The notes: generated by a model not told the origin, from the letters alone. Positions 9,897 to 20,775 are shown, numbered from the stretch's first letter. The stretch: 36,913 bases of DNA from Chara braunii (GCA_003427395.1 BFEA01000026.1:2739478-2776390); one strand, 5' to 3'. Numbers and translations: made by a program.

Positions 9897-11466
9897 TCAT
9901 ATTTACCCTGAAAGGAAATATTTTTGCAATCTCCATCATCCTCTTTGAGGAAGTACCAGTACTGAGGCAAAGTCATCGGCGGAGCAAGTTAGGAGTGGGG
10001 TGTCAAAATCTCCATATCCTGAATCACATGCCCAAATAAAAGTATTGATATGGGTAAAGGAGTGATTTACTTCTTCCACCAGGGACAGTTCATGAGGGAA
10101 AAAATCATCATATTGACGAAACCACCGGCGTGGTCGACAATATAAGAAACACAATTGAGAAACTCAATCTTCTGGTATAGCCTGCAAAATAGAGACCAAT
10201 CGCAAACACCGGTGTGGCAAATATAAAAAGGTAGTGCAAAACTCCTCCATTGCATTTCATGCCTTTCTTTGGTAGTCTCAGAGGTGTCGAACAAGAAAAA
10301 CACCCCGTTCCATCAATTGCCTCCCCAAAGCACCCCGAACACCCTACAATGAGAAAGAAAGACCATTATCGATAATTATGAATGAATTGTTGAAAAAGGG
10401 TTGTGGTAAAATATGTGAGTACAAGCTTTAAGTGGGAGGGGAACAAATAAAATTCCACCTTGCATCAAATCTTCAAAATCTTGGACCAGGTGGAATGGAT
10501 CTGAATCTGAACTGGCAAGGCTAGGTGCATCAAGGTTGTCCAAGCTACATGTTGAGAAAGACGCAAAATTTTGGATAAAAGCATACCAGCCAACTATTTT
10601 CACACTTCAAGATCAACGTTTCATTAGGAGCCATGCTACCACTCAACACTGCAAAGCTGATACTTGGAAGGAAGGGTTGCTGGAAGCCTTTTACGTTTTT
10701 GAAAGTTGCCATAACAACTTGGCAGTTTGTCTTTTGCAGTTGAAGTCAGGTAATGGCCTCATCCGTTGAAGGGGTTGGAATTCGGATCTTTTTTAAAGTG
10801 GCTATATGTGGTAGACAAATGCTCACGCACTCCCGATATTTGGCCGTATGCAATATGGGGGTGTTGGATCATTGGTCTTACAATCTGTGGTAATTTGCAT
10901 ATTGCCCCTGTGTGCCCTTTTGACATTGGTTAACATTTGTTAAATATCTATCCGATTTCGGGGGTCTCCAATCTTTTCCTTGTGTCTTTGTTACTGTTGG
11001 TTTAGTTTTGGACAAGGCTTGATATTTATGTTCATAGCGTTTCAGAGAGTGAGCGGTGGATGTCTTGAGTGTAGGGAAAATTTTATGCACCTCTTACAGG
11101 TCCATGCCAAAAACTTGTGGATGCAACAATGATTAGAATTTGAGAAATAACATATGCAACATCACAAACTTTAGTGGAACCCCATAGCAGCCACATTTGT
11201 GCTCCAACCTCCAATGAGGAAACATGCAGGCGTTGCACCCACCAACAGCTGTGATACCTGCTAGAATAGGTGAGCAATAGAGGTAGGTGGGGCTGCTGGT
11301 AGCATCAAGACCGATTTTCATCTGAGTGGACAGTCGTTGTGCCTCCCCTTTGGTCCCTTTCCTCTACGAACATTAGCAGTACCTGCTTAATGTCAATTGA
11401 GGGGGTCAATTGTCTATCTATAGATGGCGGGCATCAAGCACGCTAAATAGCTCCATGAGGCCAACG
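9897..11466. other. No recognisable gene
   Basis: I see no gene I can name. Two adjoining minus-strand frames (10376-10603 and 10067-10303, 75 and 78 codons) look somewhat protein-like, the second hydrophobic, but neither has a recognised motif. They may be transposon debris. Confidence 0.35.
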
Positions 11467-11526
11467 AGAATTGAACCCAAAACCTCCTGGATGCCACATG
11501 TCTGCCTTACCAACGGATCTAGGCCA
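11467..11526 (-). repeat. tRNA-like SINE head with A and B boxes
   Basis: On the minus strand TAGATCCGTTGG (11510-11521) resembles a tRNA gene A box (TAGCTCAGTTGG). GGTTCAATTC (11468-11477) matches the B box, 32 bases apart, with GGCC at both ends of the unit. It does not fold into a good tRNA, as the T stem is mismatched, so I read it as the pol III promoter head of a tRNA-derived SINE running toward lower coordinates. Its 3' end was not found. Confidence 0.5.
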
Positions 11527-11714
11527 TTGACTTTTTTTGTTTTAAGCACCAATGATACATGTATTATTCTCTTGAATTCTATCTAATTATTGTTTATAAA
11601 TTTGGATAATCTTTTTATTTATGCGTGTCACGCTTGTACATGTATGTTTTCTTCATATCGTTTCTATTGTAATGAATGTCTTCGAGGATTTTTTTTTTTT
11701 CCCCCCACCTAAAA

Positions 11715-12000
11715 CGCTAGGCTACCAGCCGGGCCGCCCGGGTCCCGAGTGGCCAGCCCGTGCAAGGATTGGGTAAGGTCCCAACAAAAAAAAAAAAAAA
11801 AAAAAAAAAAAATCCGAAAATTTTGAGAAAAAACTAATGCAGAAAAATAAACTGAACAACTTTTGCTTCAGGGTCACATCAAAATTCTTCACCAAATTTA
11901 AAATAAAAAATAAAATTCAAAAATATTTTATTTTTTATTATTTAAAAAAAATATTTTGGCCCGGCCGGGCAAGTGACCCCGGGCCACTCTGGTAGCCTAG
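11715..12000. mobile_element. Foldback/MITE-like element
   Basis: The ends are inverted repeats: GCTAGGCTACCAG (11716-11728) is the exact reverse complement of 11989-12001, followed inward by GC-rich, partly complementary GGCC/CCGGG text. The 6-mer CTAAAA lies immediately outside both ends (11709-11714 and 12001-12006) and would be the target duplication, although the last base overlaps the repeat. The core is AT-rich with a long A run (about 11786-11811). There is no coding capacity. The size and structure fit a miniature inverted-repeat transposable element; the superfamily is unclear. Confidence 0.6.
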
Positions 12001-12156
12001 CTAAAATGACTTTTTATTATAGGTTTGTGCCCGAGGCAAAAATATCAATAAAATGTTGCTTGCAGGGGCAGTCAGGCGTGCCCTACTTCGCGCACAAAGG
12101 GCCACTCCTGTCTGTTATTCGTTTCATATCCAAGACTACCTTGTCGAATTACAAGG

Positions 12157-12490
12157 CTCCACTTTTTTTTTTTTTTTTTTAACTTGCATGTCCTACTAGA
12201 GAGGTTAATACAAGCTTCCCTCTCTACTAGGACACTATCCAAATTACTCCATCTATTGGTGGGGAGCTGCATTTACTCGAAATCGGGTTTCAGCATCATT
12301 TGAGTATATGAATAACTTATGAAGGAATAATGACTGCATAATAATAAACCATACGATTGTTCTCTTTTTTCAAGTCGGTATCTTAATACAATGTTAATCG
12401 TATTGTGAAGTACACTTTATTCTTACGGTTCATAGGGAGGGAGTAGCGGCCTACCTCATTGTTCCCCGTCTTCATAACCCATCCGACTCC

Positions 12491-12537
<47 letters not shown>

Positions 12538-12842
12538 TAACTTGCATGTCCTACTAGAGAGGTTAATACAAACTTCCCTCTCTACTAGGACACTATCCAA
12601 ATTACTCCATCTATTGGTGGGGAGCTGCATCTACTCGAAATCGGGTTTCAGCGTTACTTGAGTATACGAATAACTTATGAAGGAATAATGACTGCATAAT
12701 AATAAACCATATGATTGTTCTCTTTTTTCAAGTCGGTATCTTAATACAATGTTAATCGTATTGTGAAGTACACTTTATTCTTACGGTTCATAGGGAGGGA
12801 GTAACGGCCTACCTCATTGTTCCCCGTCTTCATAACCCATCC
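12157..12842. repeat. 330-bp tandem duplication with poly(T)
   Basis: Unit 1 (12157-12486) recurs as unit 2 (12487-12842) with only a few substitutions. The second copy has a longer T run, about 44 against 18. Each unit starts CTCCAC, then poly(T), then a short hairpin (GTCCTACTAGAGAGG pairing with CCTCTCTACTAGGAC, one mismatch). Read on the minus strand, each unit ends in poly(A), as a retroposon would. A diverged relative of its middle lies near 32683-32760. Confidence 0.85.
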
Positions 12843-13340
12843 TGGAAACTGGTGGAGCTCCCACAATCGCATAGATGGTCGGAGGTCCCATGATGTAGAA
12901 GTCGATCAACGAGATCCAAGACATGACAATTCCCTTACTATACTCACTTTCGCCAAATGTTTTGTTCATTCAATTTCTCTAATTTTTTTCTTATTTCAGT
13001 TTTTTAAAATATATTTATGTTATTTCTGCATAACGAGGGTAAAAAAATGTGCATTTATATTTTTTTTTTTCTCGTCTTTCTGTACTTCTATATTTAAGAA
13101 CTTCATTCTCCTTCATTTTCTTCTTATTTCTTAATTGTAAACACAAAAAATATTGTGAGATTTTTGTTTATGTTCCTGCATTTAATTTTACATTTAAAAT
13201 TTTATATTCTTTTGTCCCTCTTGAATTGTTCCTTACTTTTTAGCATAACATTTCTAATGGGAATTTCTTTGTTACTTCCCCTATATGCTTTTACGTCAAA
13301 ATACAATTTTCCTTTACTCTCCACGCAACTATGTGTATTT
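12843..13340. other. AT-rich gene-free stretch
   Basis: I see no feature. The sequence is T-rich with short T runs, and the plus-strand ORFs here encode only Phe/Leu/Ile-rich peptides expected from composition. Confidence 0.5.
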
Positions 13341-14385
13341 GGAGGATCTGGGAGCTGCAGGTCACCGACTGGGCTCAAACATGGGTAAATATTTCTTTTT
13401 CGCTTTTGGAATACCGGTCTCCTTCTTGACTCGAACTTGGGCCAACCGTTTTTTCCTTTTTTATATTTTAGGTTTTTTTTTTTTTTTTTTTCCAGACTTG
13501 GACTGCTATATATTCCTTGGTATCTCGAACGCTATTTACTCTTATTTTCTCAGGATCCTGGATTTGAACCTGGAATGCTATTGAGGAAACTAGTCTTCGA
13601 AAACCTCGAGGCTCTCCACCTTCTACATTCATGCTTAGTATTTTCAATAGTTTTCTGCATGATTCTGTTTGGAAGAACGTTTTTTTTTTTTTTAACTTAT
13701 TTGCTTCAGGCCGAGTTTTTCGTTATGTTCTTTCGATTTTCAATCTCTCAAACACCTTAATAATGAAAGTGTTCTTCACGGTTTAGTCGAATTAAGCGAG
13801 GTTTTGACGTGCTGATGTTTAGTATTTAGTACCACATTGACAATGATACGACCTCCTCCTTTGTGACACCGACCCTTGATGAGTGTTGGCAGATGATCAG
13901 CTGAAACGCGGTGTAGGGTCAAATCTTCACTTTAGTAACTGGGTAGGAATGTTCAGTAGCTTTACGGTCTTATGGTTGTCGACTCAGCAATATCGAGTTG
14001 CTAGTTTCAACAGGTTGTACTTTGATAGAACAATATTTTTTTTGACCTGTTGGATGCGTTCGGGGGAACTCAGTTGTCGTGTGGTGGTACTTCCCTCGTG
14101 TCTTCTAACTGCTTCTCCCTCTTTTTTTTTTCCTCTCCCCCTCCCTCCCTCTCTCTCTCTCACCACCCTTTTCTCTCTCTCTTTCTTCTTTCCTATTTCT
14201 CTTCTTTTCCTCTCTCTCTCCCCCTCCCTCTCTCCCTCTCACCACCCTTCTCTCTCTCTCTCTTCTTTCCTATTTCTCTTATTTTCCTCTCTCTCTCCCC
14301 CTCCCTCCCTTTCTCCCTCTCACCACCCTTCTCTCTCTCACTCTCTCTTCTTTCATATTTTCCCCTTCCACTGAGTACAGTGCAG
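13341..14385 (+). repeat. Left terminal direct repeat (pLTR-like)
   Basis: It aligns with 25475-26400 in the same orientation from CTGGGAGCTGC(A/T)GGTCAC onward, through AGTATTTAGTACCACATTGACAATGA and GGGTAGGAAT(G/A)TTCAGTAGCT, to a CT-rich tract. The tract (about 14120-14350) consists of CTCTCCC-type units, expanded here relative to the right copy. It ends CCTTCCACTGAGTACAGTGCAG, which reads like a 3' splice site just before the first exon. Confidence 0.75.
13871..13920 (+). ncRNA. Hammerhead ribozyme remnant, left copy
   Basis: Stem I is GACCC (13871-13875) with GGGTC (13916-13920). The core reads T-TGATGA (13876-13882), stem II GTTG (13885-13888) with CAGC (13898-13901), then GAAA (13903-13906), a short stem III (ACG/TGT) and cleavage-site base A at 13915. 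All conserved core bases are present except the first: C3 is T, which would break the C3-G8 pair and probably abolish cleavage. Order and spacing match a hammerhead closed by stem I. The right repeat carries the homologous motif. Confidence 0.6.
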
Positions 14386-14645
14386 AAAAAGGACCATAAA
14401 AAGGCATCTAGCAGTGAGAATCTAGTGGACAAATTATTAAAAGAAAACGACAAACTCAGAAGGAAGATGATTAAGACCCACCATTCGTTCGGGGACGATA
14501 TTTGAAGTTTGAAACGGAAAATCAAGGAATTGAAGAAGAAAAGAGACAAAAAACTACTAGAAAAACTCAAGGTAGAGGTTGTGAAGTCGAGGAAGGAAAT
14601 GGAAGATTCTGTAGAAGAAGCTACGCAATAGATGAACGAAGCATT

Positions 14646-15119
14646 GCGATCGGGGAACAAGCGATGGCATATTCCGCTCGACACACCAGAATGCAACACA
14701 AGGACCAAATCGAGGTTCCGGTTTGCAGAGACACCGGAAGAATAGAGACTTAAAAAAAAGGTAAAAAGGCTAAAGGAAATAAAATATTGTACTCAGAGAG
14801 AGGTGGACGTCTTAAAGGAGAAGAGGATGGAAGCAACAACTAGGAGAATGACAATATAAGCAAAGATCGTGGTCCGAAGGGAGCGATAGGGGAACAAGCG
14901 ATGACATATTCCGCTCGACACACCAGAATGCAACACAAGGATCAAATCGAGGTTACGGGTTGCAGAGACACCGAAAGAATAAAGACTTAAAAAAAAGGTA
15001 AAAAGGCTGAAGGAAATAAAATATTGTACTCAGAGAGAGGTGGACGTTTTAAAGGAGAAGAGGATGGAAGCAACAGCTAGGAGAATGACAACATAGGCAA
15101 AGATCGTGGTACGAAGGGA
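14646..15119 (+). repeat. In-frame 237-bp tandem duplication
   Basis: Unit 1 (14646-14882) and unit 2 (14883-15119) differ at 13 positions, about 94.5% identity. The 237-bp period is 79 codons, so it preserves the reading frame of exon 1. Two stop positions are shared but differ in kind (TAG/TAA and TAA/TAG), and two further stops occur only in unit 2 (TCG to TAG, TGG to TGA). Confidence 0.85.
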
Positions 15120-15721
15120 GAAAATGAGTAAGTTATTTACAGAGGTCGAAGGTGTTGCGTCGAGGGGCACAAATTTGAAAGCTAAGCTAGATGAAGCGGT
15201 GATGAGCATGTAGAGGACAAGAAAAAGGAGGCGACCGAATAACACACAAAGGATTACGTCAAAAGGCATAGAGAGAAAAATCAGAGTGAATAACAAATTT
15301 GTGTTTCTACACGAAGAGAAAGAAAAACTCAATGCGTTGAAAAAGACATAAATGAAAAAATTGTGTGATGAATTGGGTATAAAGCACAAGACTATCAATC
15401 TAACATTAGAGAAATTGATGGAGTTGAAAGCGGATCAAATTTTCATACGATGAGAGAAGGCGAAGGAAGATACAGGCGTGGAGCCAACCTTTGACGAGTA
15501 CCAGCCAGTCAGAGGACGTGGCTAAAATCGACCCAAAATGCGTGAGGAGTTTTGTCGGACGCAGTGTAGGACGTCTATCTTTGTAGATGGTACGATGAGA
15601 AGAGACTTGGAAAAGAAGTACCGATAAATCTGTTTTATCTCAGGTTCTGTTGAACGAAATTCTTTGGGCGACAAAACTCGGTGGGTACTTAAGAAGGATT
15701 CAGGAGGAGTGTGTGAATTTG

Positions 15722-15785
15722 GTGAGTTGTGCGGGTTTTTTGGTCTATGTCTTAATCTAATCCTGGACTAAGCATATCTTTATAG
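15722..15785 (+). other. Predicted intron 1 of retroelement ORF
   Basis: Starts TTG|GTGAGT, a consensus donor, and ends TCTTTATAG. At 64 bases it is short for a plant intron. Removing it joins G to GT, giving a Gly codon and continuing an open frame (ATSRNLDVRWREHVF). Confidence 0.5.
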
Positions 15786-16098
15786 GTGCTACGAGTCGAA
15801 ATTTAGATGTGAGATGGAGGGAGCACGTGTTTAGGGCAATTAATGAGGTAGTGAAGGAATAGGGGAAGCGAAACCACCAACTGTACACCTGGCTCAGACG
15901 ATGCGGTACAAAAATATATATTGCTTTACTACAATTTAAATGTGCAGAGAAAAATTTATTCGATTTCAAGAAATTCATTATCCGCTTGACGAACCCGCAT
16001 CTCAATAGTAAGGACAAATCGAAGAAGCATACAACATAATCATTTCCTACAATTAAATCATCATATTCCATAATAAATATACATTCTAAAATTAAAAG

Positions 16099-16550
16099 GT
16101 AATTTCATCTTAAAAATGTTATTCCACTTTTAAAATTTCCCTTTCTACTTAAAAACTTTTCTTCCAAGAATGCGGTATCTCTTCTTGTTTGAACTGCGTG
16201 CTTGAAAAGAAATAAAAGTCTGGATGAGTTTTGATAAATTATACTATCATTCTATTATAAAGATTTATAGTTATAAACAGGTAAATTCAATCTTAATTGG
16301 AAGATATTTTTTATAGTAGAATGAAAATTTAATTAAGACATTTCATAAGCTTATTCAGACTTTCATTCCATCTTCAATAAATAAATGTAGGTGGAAAGAA
16401 AAAATTATTTTTAGACGAAAAATTATCAAATAAAACTGGAAATTTTAAAAGTGGAAAAACTGTGAAATGATAATTTTTAAAACATAAATATTTTTTTTAA
16501 ATAGAATATTTTTTTAATTTTGATTTCTTGTGGAAAAATTTTTACTATAG
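16099..16550 (+). other. Predicted intron 2 of retroelement ORF
   Basis: Starts AAAAG|GTAATT and ends TTTTTACTATAG. It is markedly more AT-rich than the flanking exons, as plant introns usually are. Phase is kept: AG plus G makes an Arg codon, followed by KCREGKRERSRKKK. Confidence 0.5.
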
Positions 16551-19108
16551 GAAATGTCGGGAGGGGAAAAGAGAAAGATCGAGGAAAAAGAAACATGGTA
16601 GAGCGCTAAAGAAAGCTACAAAAAAAAGAAGGACACATATTAGTTTCGCGCTGTTAGGAAAGGGGACGTCGATGAATTTGCTGCATATTCTCAATAAATA
16701 TCGGGATGAAAGGCATCAAGGCAATGAAAATCCACTGCAAGGGCGGAGAGTTAATTATTAGTAAATCAATGAAAACTATTAAAGTGTGTGTACGACTCTT
16801 CAGTTGTGGACAAAACAATTATGAAAGGCGAGAGGTTAGTTGATGGATGAAGAGGTGTCGAACTTTGTATCCACTGTACCTTTTTGTTCCTCCACTCTAG
16901 TTTTTAAGCTTGTGTTTGTGGACTTAGTAAAGAATCTTGTGTCAAGAAAATAGTTAGAGTTGGAGTTTTGGCAGATTAGTATGAATGTATAGTGTCGTTA
17001 GGAGTTCTTCTGAGAAATGGACTCGTTTCGCCTTACACTGTGTGATTTCAGGGGTCATAAAGGAAAAGTTTGAGATAAACTTCCGAAGCGGAATAGTGTG
17101 AGGACTACCTACGATGATAGGCTCTGTAAGGCGAAAATAAGAGGTTTGTATAGGAGGTTGTTCCACGATTTGAATCTAGATGAAGCATGAGGACGTATGC
17201 TGATAAGGCGGTTGTGGGTTGTGTGGGCCACGAATCCTACTGTCGGAGATATTCTGCATAATTTCATAACTTTCTCTCAAACCGAGGATCATGTATGTTG
17301 CTCTGAAGGTGTGGAGGGTGTGTTCCTTCAGGTAGACGGTCATATCCTCTTTCGGTTGAGTGAAGTCGATTTCGTTCCACCTTGGATGAAGAACGCTAGA
17401 AATATCATGTCTCCATCTGCCAGAGACTCAGAAAAGGATTTGAGGAAGACAATAAAAACGGCTTTGTCACACCTGCCACTAGATAATACTCACACTTTCT
17501 CTATTATGATGAGACACAATCAGTTGTTGGATTGTTTTAATGACAATAAGGAGAGGTGTTGTGAGGGGTGCAATGCAGATGTGGTCAAGGAATGAGAACG
17601 ACGCATGGAGGGGCTCGTACATTGCCCTATTGATCACAACCTATGAGACTCCCTTGTATATTATCCTATCGTTTATAGATAAGGAATGGAGAAGCTATTT
17701 TTAAAGAACCACGGACTGGTCATATATAAGGAAACGAAAGACAAAATCAACGGAAAGAATAAAGAGAGATACAAGTAGAAAAGTTTCGAGGAATTGGGAG
17801 GATGGAATGGAAGAGCTACGCTCGGAAAAGGGTATGTCATCCTGAAGCATAAGAACGTTGTCAGTGTGAATACCCTTAGAAGGGTATCCGCCCTGGGTTT
17901 TCTCAAGTGACAGAAAATAAGTTAGAGCACATCGCGTGAATCGCGGCTCTCTATTGTTAATGCCGACTGGATGGTTGACTGAGAATAAAGTGTGTGTGGG
18001 CACGCAGACTTAAGGCGCGTGTGATCTCTTTCTTGTTAATGACTATAGAACCGGCACTTTGCCGGCCAAATTCTCATCTCTTATTAAAATAAGAACAAAA
18101 GGATGTCTGACGAATGGATTACTTGCGCGGGACATGTGCATACGTGTGGAGGATGACAATATGGCTTTGAAACATTTCCGTGGATCCGCTCATCGTGCAG
18201 CACCCGCGTATATAGGCGTCCGTCAAAACTAGACCCCACCTTGAGCATGAACCTCTTTTTCGTTGACCTGTGGGTTCCTTGTGTGTTCGGGATGTTGGTG
18301 AAGGTCCTTGGCACCACCGTCTTAAGACCGGACGGAGAAGTCCGACGTACATGGGAGTCGGTGGGTGATTAGCCCACGGACCGAAATAAATTTGAGTGGC
18401 GGGACTTTTTGTGGGAGCACCGTCCGTTCCCCGTGGTCCATTGTGGAGGGGTTGAGTGTAAGTATGCCCTCTGGACTCTCCTTCACTTTGGTCTTCAAAA
18501 TTCTCATTTGAATATTTGCCTCTACCACAGAGATCAACACCCAATCGTTTCACCTAGGCCCGCGCTTAGGCAAACAGCAGACCCACACCCTCGGCTCCAC
18601 GACCTGCTATGAGAAGCTTGAGTGGGGTTTGTCCACTGACAAGCTGAAGAGGCGGGGCCTGCTTGAAGGAGGCGGGCCAGGGGACACCCGGAGGAGAGTG
18701 GTGGGCGCTGCTCGTGCAGAACAAGGCCAGAGGAAACTCGTGTGGAGGGTTGCAGCGACACTTAGTGGGTGACGCACTGTCGGACAGGTATAGGGGCGAG
18801 CGACTAATTGAGCCGCTAGTAGTTGATTCCCTTCGAAGTTCCCCCTCCTTCTACTCTTGCGAGACCGGCTAGGCGCATCAAGTTGCGCAAGGCACTATTG
18901 GACCGCTGCCTACTGTAGTTACGTTAATAGTGAAACGAAAGGGGGACGGGGCACGAAGGTAGCGAGGAGCCGAGGCGACTGCCAGAAGAAGAGCACGAAG
19001 GCACAAGAAGGGAGGAAGAACCTTAGCGCAAAATCGCGCCGGATACATTCAGCAGCAGGTACGAAGATGGCAGGAGACAGGATGGGCGAGGGGGAAGGAG
19101 CTTACTAG

Positions 19109-19486
19109 CTCACTCGATTCGTGTCGGAATCGAGCGAGAGAGGGGACAACTTTGGGGTTTTAACCCCGGGCGAGCGCGATTATGATATTAGTTTTTGGGG
19201 TAGATTAATAGTATTAGAGTTAGATGAAGAACTTAGTGAGCGGGACATGGCGGAAGGAAGAGTGACTGGCGACCCCAAGATACGAATAACTTACCCGATT
19301 CTTGTCAGAATCGGGTGAAGTAAAAAGCGATTCCGTGGTTTTGAAGGACGACAAAGTCAATCTTGAAGTTAGTTTGAGTAGAGGATTAGTAGAAACGAAG
19401 TTAGTTGGGGAAAGTGGTGCGCGGATAAGGAGAGGCAATGGAAGTAAAAACCGAGATCTTGCTCGATACTCTATAGAATCGAGCAA
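19109..19486. other. Three regularly spaced hairpins
   Basis: Related palindromes lie at 19113-19134 (CTCGATTC, 6-base loop, GAATCGAG), 19293-19316 (ACCCGATTC, 6-base loop, GAATCGGGT) and 19459-19486 (TTGCTCGAT, 10-base loop, ATCGAGCAA). Centres are 181 and 168 bases apart. The text between them is loosely repeated (GTTAGTTTG/TTAGTTTTTG, GATTAGTAGAA/GATTAATAGTA), so this looks like a degenerate ~175-bp tandem repeat with one hairpin per unit. Confidence 0.6.
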
Positions 19487-19624
19487 ATTCAAGTTAGAGT
19501 GTTAGCCGGGCGTTTTGAGGAGCTGCGAATAGGATGGTGGGGTTAGTTTCAAAGATTAGTGGTTACTTTTAGTGTTGTATCGCTAACAGGCTGCGCCGTG
19601 AGTAAAAGGAGAAAACTAAAAAAA

Positions 19625-19661
19625 GAATGTATCTATCCCGCTTCTAGTGGAAGATACATTC
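19625..19661. other. Small hairpin
   Basis: GAATGTATCT (19625-19634) pairs perfectly with AGATACATTC (19652-19661). TCC/GGA inside extends the stem past a one-base bulge. Confidence 0.6.
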
Positions 19662-20448
19662 CCATTTTGCCAGAAGCAAGTATCGTCGTGTCTATGGTGT
19701 AACCAATAGTTATCAGGGGGCATCATGAAGGTCATAGCGTTCGTGTTCCTTCACACCGTCGGGTTCTCTTCTTCGATGAGCCCGCGATGGTCTTCTGCCG
19801 ACTGGTACTGGGATAACCATCCTCGCGCTCTCTCTATTGCTAAGGAAAACTGAGATTCGGGGCGTTTGCCTCGCTGCTCGTAGCCACCATGATGTCACAT
19901 TTTGTGGTCCTCTCTGTGATATTTTCTCTTTTGAAGCTCGTTGTCATACTTACAGGAGTCGACATGTTTAGATGGCCGTCCCCCCCCGCTCAACAGTGTA
20001 TCTTCCAACAGAAGATTCAACTTCGCACCCGGGGCAGATCCACAAGCTGTTAACAGGGACCCCCACTTTTCAACCTTGGTTAACCCCTTCAACCCTGAAA
20101 AGTGCATTGGAGATCTTTTTTTGTGTTTTTTCTGTTTTTTTTCTTTTGCTTTGTTTGTTTTTGGTCAAGGTTTATTTTGTTGGGTTTTTGGAGTTGACTG
20201 TTTTCGCTAGCCCTGAAAAATCCTGAAAATCCTGAAAACTGAAATGAGTGAATTTCGCATGAAAACACACTTTTGCCTTGCTTTTTTATGGTTTTTTAAA
20301 GTTCTGTTTTCATTTTTTTTTTCATAAGTAGTTAGTATGATCTCCACTCTATGAATAGGTGGCAAGTTTGATTGACCCTTGGGTTTTGTTATAAATGGCC
20401 TGACAAGTGGTCTGAAAATTGAGGTCTCCGTTAACCGTCTCTCTGCAG

Positions 20449-20775
20449 ATCGAAGCGGGCTGCACCCGCCTTGAAACAGAGTCAGTGAAGGAGAAAATGG
20501 AAAAAATAAGGGGTCAGGACCTGGCCAAACAATCGTTCCGGTGCAAGTAAGAAAGGATTGTCGGAAACCCGAAGAAGAACGCCAAGGAGATTCAAAGTTT
20601 ACTTGGCTTATCTGTAGGGGGTCGGGGTCGACGCCGTCATAGTCGCGACAACTGTCTTCTTCAACAGCGAGGGCTGACTCACGTAGAGCTTGCCATACTA
20701 GTCCTCACCACCATGAAGGCCGTCTCCTCGGTTGCCAGCTGGAGCGTATTTACCTTTGTCGTGATTCCAGTTTGA
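20449..20775 (+). pseudogene. Possible coding exon inside the insertion
   Basis: Product not recognised. A good 3' splice site (CCGTCTCTCTGCAG) is followed by 108 codons with a single in-frame TAA (20548-20550), then TGA at 20773-20775. The first part is charged (ETESVKEKMEKIRGQDLAKQ) and the second more hydrophobic, ending SSVASWSVFTFVVIPV. It could be the last exon of a decayed gene carried by the insertion, or chance. Confidence 0.28.

Larger units (their letters stand above)
14386..17858 (+). pseudogene. Retroelement ORF: coiled coil and pre-RT region
   Basis: Three exons in one reading frame: 14386-15721, 15786-16098 and 16551-17858. Intron 1 (GTGAGT...TTTATAG, 64 bases) and intron 2 (GTAATT...TTACTATAG, 452 bases, AT-rich) both keep phase. 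Exon 1 is Lys/Glu-rich with heptad-like Leu spacing (from LVDKLLKENDKLRRK) and is probably a coiled coil. Exon 3 contains a 132-codon open stretch (17197-17595), then CPIDHN (from 17623) and GWNGRATLGKGYVILKHKN (17803-17856), which I read as the region just N-terminal to an RT core. About thirty in-frame stops (TAG, TAA and TGA) interrupt it, with no frameshift that I could detect. The frame is cut at 17858 by the nested insertion and resumes at 24367. No start codon can be assigned. This is not a functional gene. I cannot assign the protein to a named family with certainty. Confidence 0.55.
17865..20448. other. Insertion interior, no gene recognised
   Basis: I see no gene from 17865 to 20448 apart from the listed hairpins. 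The part from about 18540 to 19100 is GC-rich, and the rest has mixed composition. Confidence 0.4.

Noticed and set aside
11467-11526. Functional tRNA gene on the minus strand
   Set aside because: A and B boxes are visible, but the T stem does not pair and the cloverleaf is poor, so a SINE head is more likely.
14050-14374. Pro/Leu/Ser-rich ORFs over the CT tract
   Set aside because: They are translations of CTCTCCC-type simple sequence inside the terminal repeat.
14386-17858. Alternative genetic code or stop readthrough for the stop-rich frame
   Set aside because: All three stop codons occur in the frame, one stop replaces a Trp codon between the duplicated units, and CAF1 in the same window uses standard code. 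Decay of a dead element is simpler.
19109-19486. CRISPR-like spacing of palindromes
   Set aside because: The spacing is about 175 bp, the repeats are diverged and the genome is eukaryotic. This is not a CRISPR array.
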